Notes: generated by a model from the letters alone, not told the origin. Positions 54,511-63,950 are shown, counted from the stretch's first letter. The stretch: DNA of 64,000 bases from Paraburkholderia tropica (GCF_914484835.1 NZ_CAJZAR010000078.1:42014-106013); one strand, 5' to 3'. Translations and numbers: made by a program.

Positions 54511-55837
54511 GGAAAAGTGCGGCCGCGAAGGCCGGATTGGAAGGCCAATAGGCGTGCATATAGGTCGCGACGATGGCGCCGTGCCGGTAGACCGGCTCGC
54601 CCGCCGCGCCGGTTTGCGCGTGGCGCGCGTGCAGTTCGGCGGCGAGCGGCGTGCTCACGCGCGAGTAGTGGAACGTGTGGCCCGTGACCGTGCCGTGGCG
54701 CGCGCTGTCGAGGCGCTGCATGCCGAGCGCGGCGAAGCGCTTTTGCATGACCGCCGCGCCGGGCAGCAGGCCGAGCATCGGCGTGCACGCGCCGTCGGTG
54801 GTCGTGAGCGTGTCGAGCAGATAGAGCAGGCCGCCGCATTCGGCGACGAGCGGTCGCTGCGCGGCGACGTGCGCGCGCAGCGATTGCGCGCTGCGCGCGT
54901 TGGCCGCGAGCGTGGCCGCGTGCAGTTCGGGATAGCCGCCGGGCAGATAGACGGCGTCGGCGTCGGCGGGCGCGGCTTCGTCGGCGAGCGGCGAGAAGAA
55001 GCTCAGGCGCGCGCCCATCGTTTCGAGCAGCGCGAGGTTCGCCGGATAGATGAACGAGAAAGCCGCGTCGCGCGCGACGGCGATGTGGCGGCCGTCGAGC
55101 AGGCGCGGCGTGCGTGCGGAGTCGGCGTCGGCGTCGGTATCGTTACAGGGCAGCGCGAATTCGACGGCGGGCGGCAAGGCGGCGAGCGCGGTGGCTTCGA
55201 GCGCGTCGGCGGCGCGGTCGATGCGCGCGTCGAGGTCGCCGATTTCGTCGGCGCGATGCAGGCCCAGATGACGCTCGGGCAGCGCGAACGCCGCGTCGCT
55301 GGCAACGTGGCCGAGCCAGCGGATATCGGCGGGCAGCGCTTCCTGCAACATCTGCGCGTGGCGCGGCGAGCCGACGTGATTGGCGAGCACGCCGTGAAAC
55401 GGCACGTCGGCGCGAAAGCGTGCGAGGCCGAACGCAATCGCGCCGAAGGTCTGCGCCATCGACTTCGCGGAGATCGCGGCGGCCACCGGCACGCCGAACG
55501 TGGCCGCGAGATCGGCGCTGCTCGGCGTGCCGTCGAACAGGCCCATCACGCCTTCGATCAGGATCAGATCGGCTTCCTGCGCGGCCTGCGCGAGCAGCGC
55601 GCGGCAGCCCGCTTCGCCGACCATCCACAAGTCGAGCGAGAGCACGGGCGCGCCGCTCGCGCGTTCGAGGATCATCGGGTCGAGAAAGTCGGGGCCGGTC
55701 TTGAACACGCGCACGCGCCGCCCGGCGCGCCGGTGCAGACGCGCGAGCCCCGCCGTGAGCGTGGTCTTGCCCTGGCCCGAGGCTGGCGCGCTGATAAAGA
55801 GCGCGGGGCAGGCCACGCGCGTCGCCGTCGCGGTCAT
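54494..55837 (-). CDS. cobB: Cobyrinate a,c-diamide synthase
   Basis: Amidates the a and c side chains of (hydrogeno)byrinate or cobyrinate using glutamine and ATP. The 447-residue protein has the N-terminal ATP-binding fold (ISAPASGQGKTTLTAGLARL) and a C-terminal glutamine amidotransferase-like domain with AVYLPGGYPE and the cysteine in LVAECGGLLYLLD. It starts 4 bp after the cobO stop and overlaps bluB, so translation is coupled. Confidence 0.94.
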   Translation of the reverse strand: MTATATRVACPALFISAPASGQGKTTLTAGLARLHRRAGRRVRVFKTGPDFLDPMILERASGAPVLSLDLWMVGEAGCRALLAQAAQEADLILIEGVMGLFDGTPSSADLAATFGVPVAAAISAKSMAQTFGAIAFGLARFRADVPFHGVLANHVGSPRHAQMLQEALPADIRWLGHVASDAAFALPERHLGLHRADEIGDLDARIDRAADALEATALAALPPAVEFALPCNDTDADADSARTPRLLDGRHIAVARDAAFSFIYPANLALLETMGARLSFFSPLADEAAPADADAVYLPGGYPELHAATLAANARSAQSLRAHVAAQRPLVAECGGLLYLLDTLTTTDGACTPMLGLLPGAAVMQKRFAALGMQRLDSARHGTVTGHTFHYSRVSTPLAAELHARHAQTGAAGEPVYRHGAIVATYMHAYWPSNPAFAAALFHGTAL

Positions 55838-55841
55838 CGCG

Positions 55842-56444
55842 TCAGAACTCCACGCCCTTTTGCGCCTTCACGCCTTGCTCGCGATACGGATGCTTGACGA
55901 GCCGCATTTCGGTGACGAGGTCGGCGGCTTCGATCATTTCGTCGGCGGCGTGGCGGCCCGTGACGACGATGTGCTGCATCGGCCCGCGCGCGGTCAGCAC
56001 GCCGAGCACTTCGTCGAGCGGCAGATAGTCGTACTTGAGCACGGTGTTCAGTTCGTCGAGGATCACCATGGCGTATTCGCCGCTCTCGATCATGCGCTTC
56101 GCGGCGTCCCAGCCTTTGCGCGCGGTGGCGATGTCGGCGTCGCGGTTCTGCGTGTTCCAGGTGTAGCCGTCGCCCATCGTGACGAAGTCGCAATGCGCCA
56201 CGCTGGCGAGAAAATCGCGCTCGGACGTATGCAGCGCGCCCTTGATGAACTGCACGACGCCGAGCTTCATGCCGTGGCCGAGCACGCGCACGGCCATGCC
56301 GAACGCCGCCGTGCTCTTGCCCTTGCCGTTGCCGGTGTTGACGATCAAGAGGCCTTTTTCGAGCGTCGCGGCGGCCTGCTTTTTCTCGTGGCCTTCGCGG
56401 CGGCGCTGGGTCATGCGTTGGTGCGATTCGGGGTCGGTTTTCAT
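55842..56444 (-). CDS. cobO: Cob(I)yrinic acid a,c-diamide adenosyltransferase
   Basis: Attaches the adenosyl upper ligand to the corrinoid. The 200-residue CobO/BtuR-type protein has the P-loop NTGNGKGKSTAAFG (36-49), VVQFIKGALHTSERDF, and EYAMVILDELNTVLKYDYLP. The ATG at 56444 (MKTDPESHQRMTQ) is chosen from similarity to family N-termini; the ribosome site is weak. It follows cobE by 86 bp and precedes cobB by 4 bp. Confidence 0.94.
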   Translation of the reverse strand: MKTDPESHQRMTQRRREGHEKKQAAATLEKGLLIVNTGNGKGKSTAAFGMAVRVLGHGMKLGVVQFIKGALHTSERDFLASVAHCDFVTMGDGYTWNTQNRDADIATARKGWDAAKRMIESGEYAMVILDELNTVLKYDYLPLDEVLGVLTARGPMQHIVVTGRHAADEMIEAADLVTEMRLVKHPYREQGVKAQKGVEF

Positions 56445-56530
56445 CGTCGCGAAGAGTCCTGTTGTGTATGCGATGAGTGTCGGGTGCTGCGTGTTCGTGC
56501 GTGTTTGTGCGTATGCGTGCGTTGCTGGCG

Positions 56531-57004
56531 TCAGCTTCGTGGATCGGGCGCGATGGCGGCGAGCGCGACGGTCACGCCGTCGAGCGCGAGCTTGCCGCGG
56601 ACCAGCGCGCCGCCTCCGGCCGCGAGCCGCGCGCACGGTTCGCACACGCCGGGCACGCCGAAACGCGCGAGTGCCGCCGCGCTTGGCGGTGAATCCGGTG
56701 CGGGCTGTGATGCTGCTTGCAGCGACATCGCCTCCACCTGCTCGCGCGTGAAGCACTGCAGCGGCAGCGCATGCGCGGCGCAAAACGCGCGCAATGCGGG
56801 CTCGTCGATTTTCGCATCGAGCGTCGCCACGGCCCGCACGCGCGCGAGCGGCCACGCGCCGAGCGCGGCTCGCACGGCGGCCTCGATCTGCGCGACCGTC
56901 ACGCCCTGGCGGCAGCCGATGCCCATCGCAAGCGCGCGCGGCGCCGCATTGTCCGCTGCCGGGGCGGCATCGGGCAAGCAGTCGGCGGGCGGGGAAGGGT
57001 TCAC
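56531..57004 (-). CDS. cobE: CobE / CbiG C-terminal-type cobalamin biosynthesis protein
   Basis: A 157-residue protein whose core MGIGCRQGVTVAQIEAAVRA (from residue 27) is the hallmark of the CobE/CbiG C-terminal domain, with VRAVATLDAKIDEPALRAFC and a late GVCEPCARLAAG-G block. In the aerobic pathway CobE is needed but its chemistry is poorly defined. The start is uncertain: GTG at 57004 gives a short leader, while a longer frame upstream looks non-coding. It is the first gene of the leftward cob operon. Confidence 0.82.
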   Translation of the reverse strand: MNPSPPADCLPDAAPAADNAAPRALAMGIGCRQGVTVAQIEAAVRAALGAWPLARVRAVATLDAKIDEPALRAFCAAHALPLQCFTREQVEAMSLQAASQPAPDSPPSAAALARFGVPGVCEPCARLAAGGGALVRGKLALDGVTVALAAIAPDPRS

Positions 57005-57068
57005 TGAGCGCGGAAAGTCGGGGGTGAAGGCCGGGGCAAAAATCAGGGCGTCACGCGTGGAAGCCGCC

Positions 57069-57096
57069 AAAAAACAGCCCAAAAACCAGCCAAAAA
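57069..57096. other. Phased A-tracts (possible DNA bend)
   Basis: A-tracts of 6, 5 and 5 bases begin at 57069, 57081 and 57092, close to one helical turn apart, upstream of cobE. Such phasing usually bends DNA and can assist promoter function. Confidence 0.45.
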
Positions 57097-57250
57097 CAGC
57101 AGGCGAAATCGAGCGGAAGTGCAGGAAACGCCGCAAATGCGCGCATACGATAGCACACGCATTTCGCGCGCTGCGCCTCGCTCGGGCGGCATCGCGGATA
57201 AAACCGGGGGCGGCGTCGAGCGCGTGACGGCCTCGGGCCGAGGCGGAAAA

Positions 57251-57291
57251 TCCGCCGCGAATCCGCCGCAAATCCGCCGCAAATCCGCGCC
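57251..57291. repeat. 11-bp tandem repeat TCCGCCGCRAA
   Basis: TCCGCCGC recurs at 57251, 57262 and 57273, with a partial unit at 57284, in the divergent cob promoter region. Function unknown. Confidence 0.65.
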
Positions 57292-57374
57292 CCAATGCCC
57301 CTGAGCCGCGCCCCCGCCCGGTTGACGCGCCGCCCACCCGCGCCTACACTCGCACGCACTCTGGTGCTCGCGTG

Positions 57375-57603
57375 CGCGTACGTTTCGCACGCAGTTAAAC
57401 GGGAATCAGGGAGCCATCCCGCCACGGGCACGGCCAACCTGAACTGCACCCGCAACGGTACAACGAGCGCATCGGCTGCAAGGTCGATGCAAGCCGCTTC
57501 ATCGCATGCGCCGCATGCATGGCCACTGTGCGAAGCGCGCCCCACGGCGCGCCGCGCGGGAAGGCGAAGCGGCGTGACTCGTCAGTCCGGATACCGGCCA
57601 GAT
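57375..57603 (+). ncRNA. Cobalamin (AdoCbl) riboswitch
   Basis: Conserved blocks in the right order: TTAAACGGGAATC near 57394, AACCTGAACTGCACCC and GCAACGGTA at about 57439-57463, GCCACTG near 57522 and a B12-box-like AGTCCGGATACCGGCC at about 57584-57599. It lies upstream of cobW on the same strand and should lower expression of cobW-cobN-chlI/D when cobalamin is plentiful. About 265 nt separate it from the cobW start, room for the expression platform; I do not see an unambiguous terminator there. Confidence 0.9.
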
Positions 57604-57866
57604 ACGCGGGATGCGCGCTGCGGGGTTGCGGCGCCGCGTCCATGATTTCATGCGTCATGCCGGGCCTTGCCCGTGGCGCGTCCAAGCCGGTTGTATCGTC
57701 GATCGAAGTGGTGCGGGCTTCATGCCGCCGCGCGCCGCTTGCGCGTGTTCCGCGAGTTTTCATGCGCGCGACGCCTCGCGACGATCCCCTCCGGCCCGAC
57801 GCCCACGCGCGACACGCCCGACGCGGCGCACTTCACCTGCGGCCGATGCGCCGAAGGAGCTTCCAC

Positions 57867-58970
57867 ATGCAGATGCGCAAAATCCCCGTCACCATCGTCA
57901 CGGGCTTCCTCGGCAGCGGCAAAACCACGCTGCTGCGCCACATCCTCCAGCACGCGGGCGGCCTGCGCGTCGCGGTCATCGTCAACGAATTCGGCGAACT
58001 GGGTATCGACGGCGAAATCCTGCGCGGCTGCGGCATCGGTTGCGACGAGAACGGCAACGAAACGGAAGGCCAACTCTACGAGCTCGCGAACGGCTGCCTG
58101 TGCTGCACCGTGCAGGAAGAATTCTTCCCGGTGATGGAGCAACTGCTCGAACGCCGCGCCGACATCGACCACGTGCTGATCGAAACCTCGGGCCTCGCGC
58201 TGCCCAAACCGCTCGTGCAGGCCTTCAACTGGCCGTCGATCCGCAACGCCTTCACGGTCGATGCGGTCGTGACGGTCGTCGACGGTCCCGCCGCCGCGAG
58301 CGGCCAGTTCGCGGAAAACCCGCAGGCCGTCGATGCGCAGCGCAAGGCCGATCCGAATCTCGATCACGAATCGCCGCTGCACGAGCTGTTCGAAGACCAG
58401 CTTTCGGCCGCCGATCTCGTCATCCTGAACAAGACCGATCTGATCGACGCCGCCGCGCAGGACGCGCTGATCGAAGACCTGCGCGAAGAACTGCCGCCGC
58501 AGGTGAAGATCGTGCGCGCGCAGCACGGCAAGCTCGACCTGCACACGCTGCTCGGTCTCGAAGCGGCGTCGGAGGAGAGCATCCATCTGCGCCACGACCA
58601 TCACGGTTCCGCCGACGATGCCGACCATCATCACGACGAATTCGATTCGGTCGTCGTTGAGGCGCAGGTGGCGTCGCGCGACGTGGCGGTCGAGGCGCTG
58701 CAAAAGCTCGTCGATGCGCACACGATCTATCGCGTGAAGGGTTTCGCCGCGCTGCCGGGCGCGCCGATGCGCCTCGTGATTCAGGGCGTGGGCCGCCGCT
58801 TCGACAGCTATTTCGACCGCCGCTGGAACGCGCAGGAAAGCGCGGCGCAACCGCTCGCGAGCCGCTTCGTGCTGATCGGCGAGGACCTCGACGCCGCCAC
58901 GCTGCAAGCCGCGTTCGACGCGGCGCTGGCGGCGGCGCAAAACGCCGTGCAAACCGCGTCCGCGCAATAA
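57867..58970 (+). CDS. cobW: CobW-type G3E GTPase (cobalt chaperone)
   Basis: A 367-residue metal-chaperone GTPase, thought to deliver cobalt for corrin insertion. It has the P-loop GFLGSGKTT (13-21), the metal-binding GCLCC (76-80), a later NKTD guanine-specificity motif and a His-rich insert (HLRHDHHGSADDADHHHDEF, about 235-255) before the CobW C-terminal domain. The ATG at 57867 has AAGGAG upstream. It is the first gene downstream of the riboswitch and 48 bp before cobN. Confidence 0.94.
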   Translation: MQMRKIPVTIVTGFLGSGKTTLLRHILQHAGGLRVAVIVNEFGELGIDGEILRGCGIGCDENGNETEGQLYELANGCLCCTVQEEFFPVMEQLLERRADIDHVLIETSGLALPKPLVQAFNWPSIRNAFTVDAVVTVVDGPAAASGQFAENPQAVDAQRKADPNLDHESPLHELFEDQLSAADLVILNKTDLIDAAAQDALIEDLREELPPQVKIVRAQHGKLDLHTLLGLEAASEESIHLRHDHHGSADDADHHHDEFDSVVVEAQVASRDVAVEALQKLVDAHTIYRVKGFAALPGAPMRLVIQGVGRRFDSYFDRRWNAQESAAQPLASRFVLIGEDLDAATLQAAFDAALAAAQNAVQTASAQ

Positions 58971-59018
58971 GCACAGCGCAATCAGCGCAATCAGCACGAC
59001 GTTTTACGAGCGACACAC

Positions 59019-62000
59019 ATGCATTTGCTGCGCACCACGCCGGGCGGTTTCGTCGACGACACGCAGGGCGTGATCCGCATCGATCAGCAGCCCGCCGAAA
59101 TCGTCATCCTGAGTTCGGCGGATACCACGCTTGCGCTGCTGGCGAGCGTGGTGCCGCGTCTGCCCGAAAGCTTTCCGGGCGTGCGGCTCGCGAACGTCAC
59201 GTATCTGCGCCAGAACGCGTCGGTGGATTTTTATATCGACGACGTGCTCAAGCACGCGCGCGTGGTCGTGGTCGATCATCTGGGCGGCGAAGCCTACTGG
59301 CCCTACGGCATCGAGCAGGTCGTGTCGCTCGCGCAGGAACGCGGGCAACTGCTCGCGATGTTCTCCGGCGACTTGCAGGAAGATCCGAACCTGATCGCCA
59401 AGAGCCGCGCCGAGCCGGATTTTTGCCGTCTTTTGTGGCGTTATCTGCGCGAAGGCGGCGCGGCGAATGCCGAAGGTTTTCTGCGCGCGCTCGCGTGGCG
59501 CGCGTTCGACTGGGGCAGCGAGCCCGCGCCGCCCGTCGTGCTGCCCGCCGCCGCGATCTATCATCCGGCCCGCGACGTGGCCACCGTCGACGACTGGCGC
59601 GCGCGCTGGACGCCCGGCGCGCCCGTCGTCGCGATCCTGTTTTACAAGGCGCATTTGCAGGCCGCGAACACGGCCGCGTTCGATGCGCTGATCGAGGCGC
59701 TGCTCGCGCGCCGGCTCAATCCGCTGCCGCTCGCCATCACCTCGCTCAAGGATGCGATCAGCCGCGACGTGCTCGATCGTCTCGCGGCCGAGCACGATAT
59801 CGCGCTCGTGCTCAACACCACGGCGTTCGCGGCCTCGTCGCTCGACGATCCCGAACCGCTCGAGCTCGCGGGCGACGCGCCCGTGTTGCAGGTGATCCTG
59901 AGCGGCGGCAATCGCGACGACTGGGTCAAGGACAATCACGGCCTGAATTCGCGCGACATCGCCATGCATATCGCGCTGCCCGAAGTCGATGGCCGCGTGA
60001 TCACGCGCGCGATCAGCTTCAAGGGGCTTGCGTATCACTGCAAGGACACGCAGGTGGACGTGGTGCGCTATCAGCCCGATGCGGAGCGCGTGGCCTTCGT
60101 GGCCGAACTCGCGCGCCGCTGGTGCCGCTTGCGCACGCAGCCGAACGCTGACAAGAAACTCGCGCTCGTGCTCGCCAACTATCCGATGAGCGAAGGGCGC
60201 ATCGGCAACGGCGTGGGGCTCGATACGCCCGCGTCGGTGGTGAACATTCTGCGCATGCTGCGCGACGAAGGTTATCGCGTCGCCGATCTGCCCGAGGACG
60301 GCGAAGCGCTCATGGACACGCTCACGCAGGGCGTGACCAACGATCCCGACACGCGCGCGCTGCGGCCCGCGTTTCAGAGTCTTTCGCTCGACGACTACCG
60401 GCGTTATTTCGCGCAACTGCCCGTGGAGGCGCAGAACGCGCTGATCGCGCGTTGGGGCGCGCCCGAGCAGGACCCGGGCGTGCGTCGCGGACGCTTCATG
60501 ATCGCGGGCTGGCGCTGCGGCCAGGTGTTCGTCGGCATTCAACCGTCGCGTTCGCGCGGCGACGACAGCTACGCGAACTATCACGACGCCGATCTCGTGC
60601 CGCCGCACGCGTATCTCGCGTTCTATTTCTGGCTGCGCGAGACCTTCGGCATCGACGCGATCGCGCACGTCGGCAAGCACGGCAATCTCGAATGGCTGCC
60701 GGGCAAGAGCGTCGCGCTCGCGCAGACGTGCTGGCCCGATATGGTGCTCGGCCCGCTGCCGCATCTGTATCCGTTCATCGTCAACGATCCGGGCGAGGGC
60801 AGCCAGGCCAAGCGCCGCGCGCAGGCCGTGATTATCGATCACCTGATGCCGCCGCTCACGCGAGCCGAAAACTACGGGCCGTTGCAGGATCTCGAACGTC
60901 AGGTCGACGAGTACTACGAAGCCTTGATGGTCGATCCGCGCCGCGCGAAGCTGCTGCGCAAGACCATCCTCGCGACGATCGTCGAACACAAATTGCACGA
61001 GGAATTGAGCGTCGAAGCGCCCACCAGCGCCGACGCCGAAGACGAATTGCTCACGCGCGCCGATGCGTATCTGTGCGAGCTGAAGGAAGCGCAGATTCGC
61101 GACGGGCTGCATACGTTCGGCGCGTCGCCGCAAGGCACGCAACGGCGCGACACGCTGCTCGCGCTCGGCCGTTACGCGTGCGGAGACGGGCAGGGCGCGA
61201 ACGCGGGGCTGATCGACGCGCTCGCGCGCGATCTGCGTATCGATCATCTGCTCGATGCGGCGACCGTGGATTGGGCCGCGCCGTGGACCGGACCGCGCGC
61301 CGACGCGCTCGCGCATCTCAGCGACGCGCCGTGGCGTCATGCGGGCGATACGCGCGAGCGGCTCGAAACGCTGGCCGCGCGCTTTATCGCGCACGCGTGC
61401 GGCGATGAAGGCGCGGAGATCGACGCGCAAGTTTGGCCGCGCGCCGCGCGCGTGCTCGCCCGCTTGCGCGACGACGTGCTGCCGCGTCTCGACGCCTGCG
61501 GCCCCGAGGAACTGCGTCAGCTTCGGCGCGGTTTCGAAGGCCGCTTCGTGCCGCCAGGCCCGAGCGGTTCGCCGTCGCGCGGCCGTCCCGATGTGCTGCC
61601 CACGGGCCGCAACTTCTACTCGGTCGATACGCGCGCGGTGCCCACGCAGGCGGCGTGGTCGCTCGGCATGAAGTCGGCGCAGCAACTGATCGAGCGGCAT
61701 GTGCAGGAGCACGGCGACTATCCGCGCGCGATCGGGCTGTCGGTCTGGGGCACGGCGACGATGCGCACCGGCGGCGACGATATCGCCCAGGCGCTCGCGC
61801 TGATCGGCGCGCGTCCGAAATGGGCGGCGGGCAGCCAGCGCGTGATCGACTTCGAGATCATGCCGGTGGAGGCGCTCGACCGTCCGCGTATCGACGTGAC
61901 GCTGCGTGTGTCGGGTTTCTTCCGCGATGCGTTTCCCAACGTGATGCATCTATTCGATGCTGCCGTGCAGGCCGTCGCCGAACTCGACGAGCCCGAGCAT

Positions 62001-62807
62001 CTGAACCCGCTGCGCGCGCGCATCCAGCGCGAGCGCGACGCCTTGATCGCCGACGGCATGGACGCCGCCGAAGCGCGCCGCCGTGCGGGCTGGCGCGTGT
62101 TCAGCGCGAAGCCGGGCGCGTATGGCGCGGGCCTGCAATCGATGATCGATCATCGCCAGTGGCAGAGCGACGCCGATCTCGCGCAGGCCTACGAGGCGTG
62201 GGGCGGTTATGCCTACGCGCAGAAAAGCGCGGGCGACGAGGCGCGCGACGCGTTCCGCAAGCGCCTCGCCACCATCGACGTGGTGCTGCAAAACCAGGAC
62301 AACCGCGAACACGATCTGCTCGACTCGAACGACTACTACCAGTTCCAGGGCGGCATGGCCGCCGCCGCGCGGCACTTCTCGCAGGCGCAGCCCACGCTCT
62401 ATCACGCCGATCACAGCAATCCCGCCGCGCCGCGCATTCGTCCGCTGCACGAGGAGATCGCGCGCGTGATCCGCTCGCGCGTGGTCAATCCGAAATGGAT
62501 CGACGGCGTGAAGCGGCACGGCTACAAGGGCGCGGCGGAAATGGCCGCGACCGTCGATTATCTGTTTGGTTACGATGCGACCGCGCGCGTGGTCGGCGAT
62601 CATCAATACGCGCTGGTCGCCGACGCCTACGTGCACGACGACGACACGCGTGCGTTCATGGAGCGCCACAATCCGCACGCGCTGCACGCGATCTGCGAAC
62701 GTCTGATCGAGGCGATGCAGCGCGGTTTGTGGCAGCAGCCCGGCGAACATCGCGAGCGCGTCGAACAGCGTTTGCTCGAAGCCGGGCAGCATATTGAAGG
62801 TCGATAA
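59019..62807 (+). CDS. cobN: Cobaltochelatase large subunit
   Basis: Inserts cobalt into hydrogenobyrinic acid a,c-diamide in the late-insertion aerobic pathway, driven by AAA+ partner subunits. The 1262-residue protein is full length for CobN/BchH. Recognisable blocks include LALVLANYPMSEGRIGNGVG, HVGKHGNLEWLPGKSVALA, and the C-terminal ENQDNREHDLLDSNDYYQF-like KTQDNREH segment. It lies between cobW and the chlI/chlD gene (27 bp), under the riboswitch. Confidence 0.95.
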   Translation: MHLLRTTPGGFVDDTQGVIRIDQQPAEIVILSSADTTLALLASVVPRLPESFPGVRLANVTYLRQNASVDFYIDDVLKHARVVVVDHLGGEAYWPYGIEQVVSLAQERGQLLAMFSGDLQEDPNLIAKSRAEPDFCRLLWRYLREGGAANAEGFLRALAWRAFDWGSEPAPPVVLPAAAIYHPARDVATVDDWRARWTPGAPVVAILFYKAHLQAANTAAFDALIEALLARRLNPLPLAITSLKDAISRDVLDRLAAEHDIALVLNTTAFAASSLDDPEPLELAGDAPVLQVILSGGNRDDWVKDNHGLNSRDIAMHIALPEVDGRVITRAISFKGLAYHCKDTQVDVVRYQPDAERVAFVAELARRWCRLRTQPNADKKLALVLANYPMSEGRIGNGVGLDTPASVVNILRMLRDEGYRVADLPEDGEALMDTLTQGVTNDPDTRALRPAFQSLSLDDYRRYFAQLPVEAQNALIARWGAPEQDPGVRRGRFMIAGWRCGQVFVGIQPSRSRGDDSYANYHDADLVPPHAYLAFYFWLRETFGIDAIAHVGKHGNLEWLPGKSVALAQTCWPDMVLGPLPHLYPFIVNDPGEGSQAKRRAQAVIIDHLMPPLTRAENYGPLQDLERQVDEYYEALMVDPRRAKLLRKTILATIVEHKLHEELSVEAPTSADAEDELLTRADAYLCELKEAQIRDGLHTFGASPQGTQRRDTLLALGRYACGDGQGANAGLIDALARDLRIDHLLDAATVDWAAPWTGPRADALAHLSDAPWRHAGDTRERLETLAARFIAHACGDEGAEIDAQVWPRAARVLARLRDDVLPRLDACGPEELRQLRRGFEGRFVPPGPSGSPSRGRPDVLPTGRNFYSVDTRAVPTQAAWSLGMKSAQQLIERHVQEHGDYPRAIGLSVWGTATMRTGGDDIAQALALIGARPKWAAGSQRVIDFEIMPVEALDRPRIDVTLRVSGFFRDAFPNVMHLFDAAVQAVAELDEPEHLNPLRARIQRERDALIADGMDAAEARRRAGWRVFSAKPGAYGAGLQSMIDHRQWQSDADLAQAYEAWGGYAYAQKSAGDEARDAFRKRLATIDVVLQNQDNREHDLLDSNDYYQFQGGMAAAARHFSQAQPTLYHADHSNPAAPRIRPLHEEIARVIRSRVVNPKWIDGVKRHGYKGAAEMAATVDYLFGYDATARVVGDHQYALVADAYVHDDDTRAFMERHNPHALHAICERLIEAMQRGLWQQPGEHRERVEQRLLEAGQHIEGR

Positions 62808-62834
62808 GCGAAGCACAATGAAGGAATCCGAATC

Positions 62835-63902
62835 ATGAGCCGAGTGACGAGCCAGGCAGCGACGCGTCCCGCCTTTCCCTTCGCCGCGCTGGTCGGCCAG
62901 GCGCCGTTGCAGCGCGCGCTGCTGCTTGCGGCCATCGATCCCGCGATCGGCGGTGTGCTCGTGAGCGGCCCGCGCGGCACCGCGAAATCCACGGCGGCGC
63001 GCGCGCTCGCGGCGCTGCTGCCCGATGGCGCGTTCGTCACGCTGCCGCTCGGCGCGAGCGAGGAGAAGCTGATCGGCACGCTCGATCTCGAAGCTGCGCT
63101 GCGCGAGAACGCCGTGCGTTTCGCACCGGGATTGCTCGCGCGCGCGCATGAAGGCGTGCTCTATGTCGACGAAGTGAATCTGCTGCCCGACGCGCTCGTC
63201 GATGCGCTGCTCGACGCCGCCGCGAGCGGAGTGAACACCGTCGAACGCGATGGCGTTTCGCACACGCACGACGCGCGTTTCGTGCTGGTCGGCACGATGA
63301 ACCCGGAAGAGGGCGAACTGCGTCCGCAACTGCTCGACCGCTTCGGTTTGATGATCGAACTGGACAATTGCCACGATGCGGGCGAGCGTCAGCGCATCGT
63401 CAAGGCGCGGCTCGCGTTCGATGCGAATCCGCAGGCGTTCTGCGCGGCGCACGACGCGGCGCAACGCGCACTCGCGCAGCTTTTGCGTGCCGCGCGCGCG
63501 GCGCTCGATGCGCTCGAATGGAGCGACGCGGTGCATGAACGCGCGGCGCAACGCTGCGTGGAAGCGGCCGTCGACGGTTTACGCGCCGATCTCGTGATGC
63601 TGCGCGCGGCGCGTGCGCTCGCGGCCTTCGAAGGCGCGGCGCAGATCACGCCGGAGCACGTCGATGCAGTCGCGGACGCGGTGCTCGCGCATCGCCGCCG
63701 TGCGATGCCGGAGCCGCCTGCGTCGGGTGGCAATACGCAGGCTCCTGATCGATCGCGCGATGCATCGAATGAGTTTTCGCGAAGTCCACAGGAATCCGAA
63801 TCAAATAGTGAGTCTGATGCCGATTGGGGCGAACTGCCGCCCGAGCCCGTCGCGGCGCGCCAGGTCAAAGGCGTGATCCCGCTGCCCGCAAAAAAACGCT
63901 GA
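62835..63902 (+). CDS. Chelatase AAA+ subunit, ChlI/BchI-like; probable frameshifting chlD
   Basis: A 355-residue AAA+ ATPase of the Mg-chelatase type that here must partner CobN. Walker A is GPRGTAKST (45-53), Walker B VLYVDE (108-113), followed by the arginine-rich GTMNPEEGELRPQLLDRFGL. After about residue 290 comes an acidic, Ser/Glu-rich linker like that in ChlD, ending VKGVIPLPAKKR. The stop follows an A7 run in slippery register and is followed by a GC stem-loop. The -1 frame then stays open to the window edge with a basic linker, as expected for a ChlD that continues into a VWA domain. No CobS or CobT gene is visible. Confidence 0.88.
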   Translation: MSRVTSQAATRPAFPFAALVGQAPLQRALLLAAIDPAIGGVLVSGPRGTAKSTAARALAALLPDGAFVTLPLGASEEKLIGTLDLEAALRENAVRFAPGLLARAHEGVLYVDEVNLLPDALVDALLDAAASGVNTVERDGVSHTHDARFVLVGTMNPEEGELRPQLLDRFGLMIELDNCHDAGERQRIVKARLAFDANPQAFCAAHDAAQRALAQLLRAARAALDALEWSDAVHERAAQRCVEAAVDGLRADLVMLRAARALAAFEGAAQITPEHVDAVADAVLAHRRRAMPEPPASGGNTQAPDRSRDASNEFSRSPQESESNSESDADWGELPPEPVAARQVKGVIPLPAKKR

Positions 63903-63950
63903 GCCGCCGGGCAAGGGCCGCCGCCCACGCACAGGGCGGCGCACGGCGGC
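63890..63950 (+). promoter_or_regulatory. Predicted -1 programmed frameshift signal
   Basis: The slippery heptamer A-AAA-AAA (63890-63896) is in exact zero-frame register (GCA-AAA-AAA-CGC-TGA). The stop TGA (63900-63902) lies in the 6-nt spacer, followed by GCCGCCG (63903-63909) pairing with CGGCGGC (63944-63950), enclosing an inner 8-bp stem (63919-63926 with 63934-63941). This is the geometry of dnaX-type -1 frameshifting. Confidence 0.7.

Larger units (their letters stand above)
57005..57866. other. Divergent cob regulatory region
   Basis: 862 bp between cobE and cobW. It contains phased A-tracts (57069-57096), an 11-bp tandem repeat (57251-57291) and a rightward cobalamin riboswitch (about 57375-57603). 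No coding sequence is convincing; cobW begins at 57867. Confidence 0.7.

Noticed and set aside
59004..61949. A 981-codon open frame antisense to cobN
   Set aside because: Shadow frame with no recognisable domain; cobN motifs are complete.
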